Of a stretch of DNA of 64,000 nt, positions 63,707-64,000 are shown one piece after another. The DNA lies in assembly GCA_038198775.1 (NCBI GenBank), contig JBBPZV010000006.1, forward strand, positions 1 to 64,000, read 5' to 3'. Under the pieces are notes generated by a model. The model worked only from the letters and a program-made list of their open reading frames with translations, made no database searches and was not told the DNA's origin. The translations under genes were made by a program, and so were the position numbers. Position 1 is the first letter of the stretch. Each line of letters begins with the position of its first letter. Origin of the DNA: JACCYJ01 sp038198775. Lineage in GTDB: Bacteria; Actinomycetota; Actinomycetes; Propionibacteriales; Nocardioidaceae.

Positions 63707-64000
63707 ATGCGGCAGCGAGCGGTGGGACGGACCGGTCTGCAGGTGTCTGCGTTTGGGCTCGGGACTTCGCTGTGGGGGCGGGACACCGACGAGTACGAGG
63801 CGCGCGACTGCCTGACCGGGTTCGTGGAGGCGGGCGGCACGCTGGTGGAGACGGCGCCCGGATACGGCGGCGGCCGCAGCGAGGAGGTGCTGGGGGGCTT
63901 GCTCGGCGACGTCGTGGGGCGCGACGACGTCGTGCTCGCCGCCGGGGCCGGGGTGTCAGCCTCGGGTGCGAAGGACGCCTCCCGCGCTGGGCTGCTGCGG
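63707..64000 (+). CDS. aldo/keto reductase-like protein, 5' part only
   Basis: The first 98 residues are visible; the gene runs off the right edge. MRQRAVGRTGLQVSAFGLGTSLWGRD is a standard aldo/keto reductase opening. However the usual FDTAxxYG is LVETAPGYG, with Glu for the catalytic Asp, and the strand that should carry the catalytic Lys reads VVLAAGAGVSAS without a lysine. So it may be a non-canonical or inactive member. The catalytic His region is outside the window. It is divergent from the methyltransferase gene. Confidence 0.82.
   Translation, partial: MRQRAVGRTGLQVSAFGLGTSLWGRDTDEYEARDCLTGFVEAGGTLVETAPGYGGGRSEEVLGGLLGDVVGRDDVVLAAGAGVSASGAKDASRAGLLR

Overview
The window reads as one contiguous chromosomal segment of a high-GC actinomycete. 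Evidence: a bacterial 20S proteasome system with pupylation genes (pup, prcB, prcA, dop, pafA, ARC/Mpa ATPase, pafB, pafC), the mycothiol ligase mshC, the RNA polymerase-binding protein RbpA, actinobacterial families DUF3866, DUF3090 and SCO1664, and heavy use of GTG starts. The order of many genes recalls the Mycobacterium tuberculosis Rv2050-Rv2136 stretch (rbpA, ppm1/lnt, fxsA, pepE, 5'-3' exonuclease, helY, tatC/tatA, pafC/B/A, prcA/B, pup, dop, mpa, trmI, RecB-like nuclease, metH, PAC2, mshC, DUF3090, phosphatase, uppP). That comparison is from memory. Genus cannot be fixed from the sequence; I saw no tRNA, rRNA, CRISPR, phage or transposase gene.

Layout. 1-7.3 kb: a partial UvrA-like ABC protein coupled to a VOC protein, a sulfotransferase, a DMT-type transporter, an aldo/keto reductase, a MurA-family enzyme carrying an N-terminal HTH domain, a zinc-ribbon protein and a glycerophosphodiesterase. 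7.4-10.7 kb: rbpA with a SigR-type promoter, fxsA, and overlapping ppm1 and lnt (lipoprotein and lipoglycan assembly). 11.1-18.2 kb: a lysine-degradation cluster (kal, kamE, kamD, an amidohydrolase, kdd, and divergent kamA). 18.3-20.9 kb: Lrp/AsnC regulator, Xaa-Pro peptidase, 5'-3' exonuclease. 20.9-28.2 kb: one long minus-strand series pafB-pafC-tatA-tatC-hypothetical-dagK-helY. 28.2-42.5 kb: proteasome/pupylation locus with FKBP lipoprotein, interrupted by a plus-strand cassette (secreted protein, histidine kinase, response regulator) and two fusion proteins. 42.6-45.7 kb: trmI, site-2 protease, RecB-like nuclease. 45.7-51.7 kb: oligopeptide ABC importer. 51.9-61.7 kb: metH, PAC2, mshC, SCO1664, DUF3090, phosphatase, corA, uppP. 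61.7-64 kb: F420-type oxidoreductase, methyltransferase, partial aldo/keto reductase.

How genes work together. Pup is prepared by Dop and ligated by PafA; ARC feeds tagged protein to PrcA/PrcB; PafB and PafC are WYL regulators. KamA, KamD/E, Kdd and Kal are successive steps of the lysine pathway, but the cleavage enzyme Kce is not here. Ppm1 supplies polyprenol-phosphate mannose; Lnt acylates lipoproteins such as the OppA and FKBP lipoproteins encoded here.

Non-coding structure is the most unusual part. A two-hairpin repeat of about 85 bp occurs three times (1339, 31807, 34446); two copies bracket the kinase cassette. Two arrays of inverted GACCATCCG-type units sit between convergent gene pairs and contribute the stop codons of all four flanking genes. 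About fifteen genes have a TANNNT hexamer 6-8 nt before the start codon, the layout of leaderless transcription.
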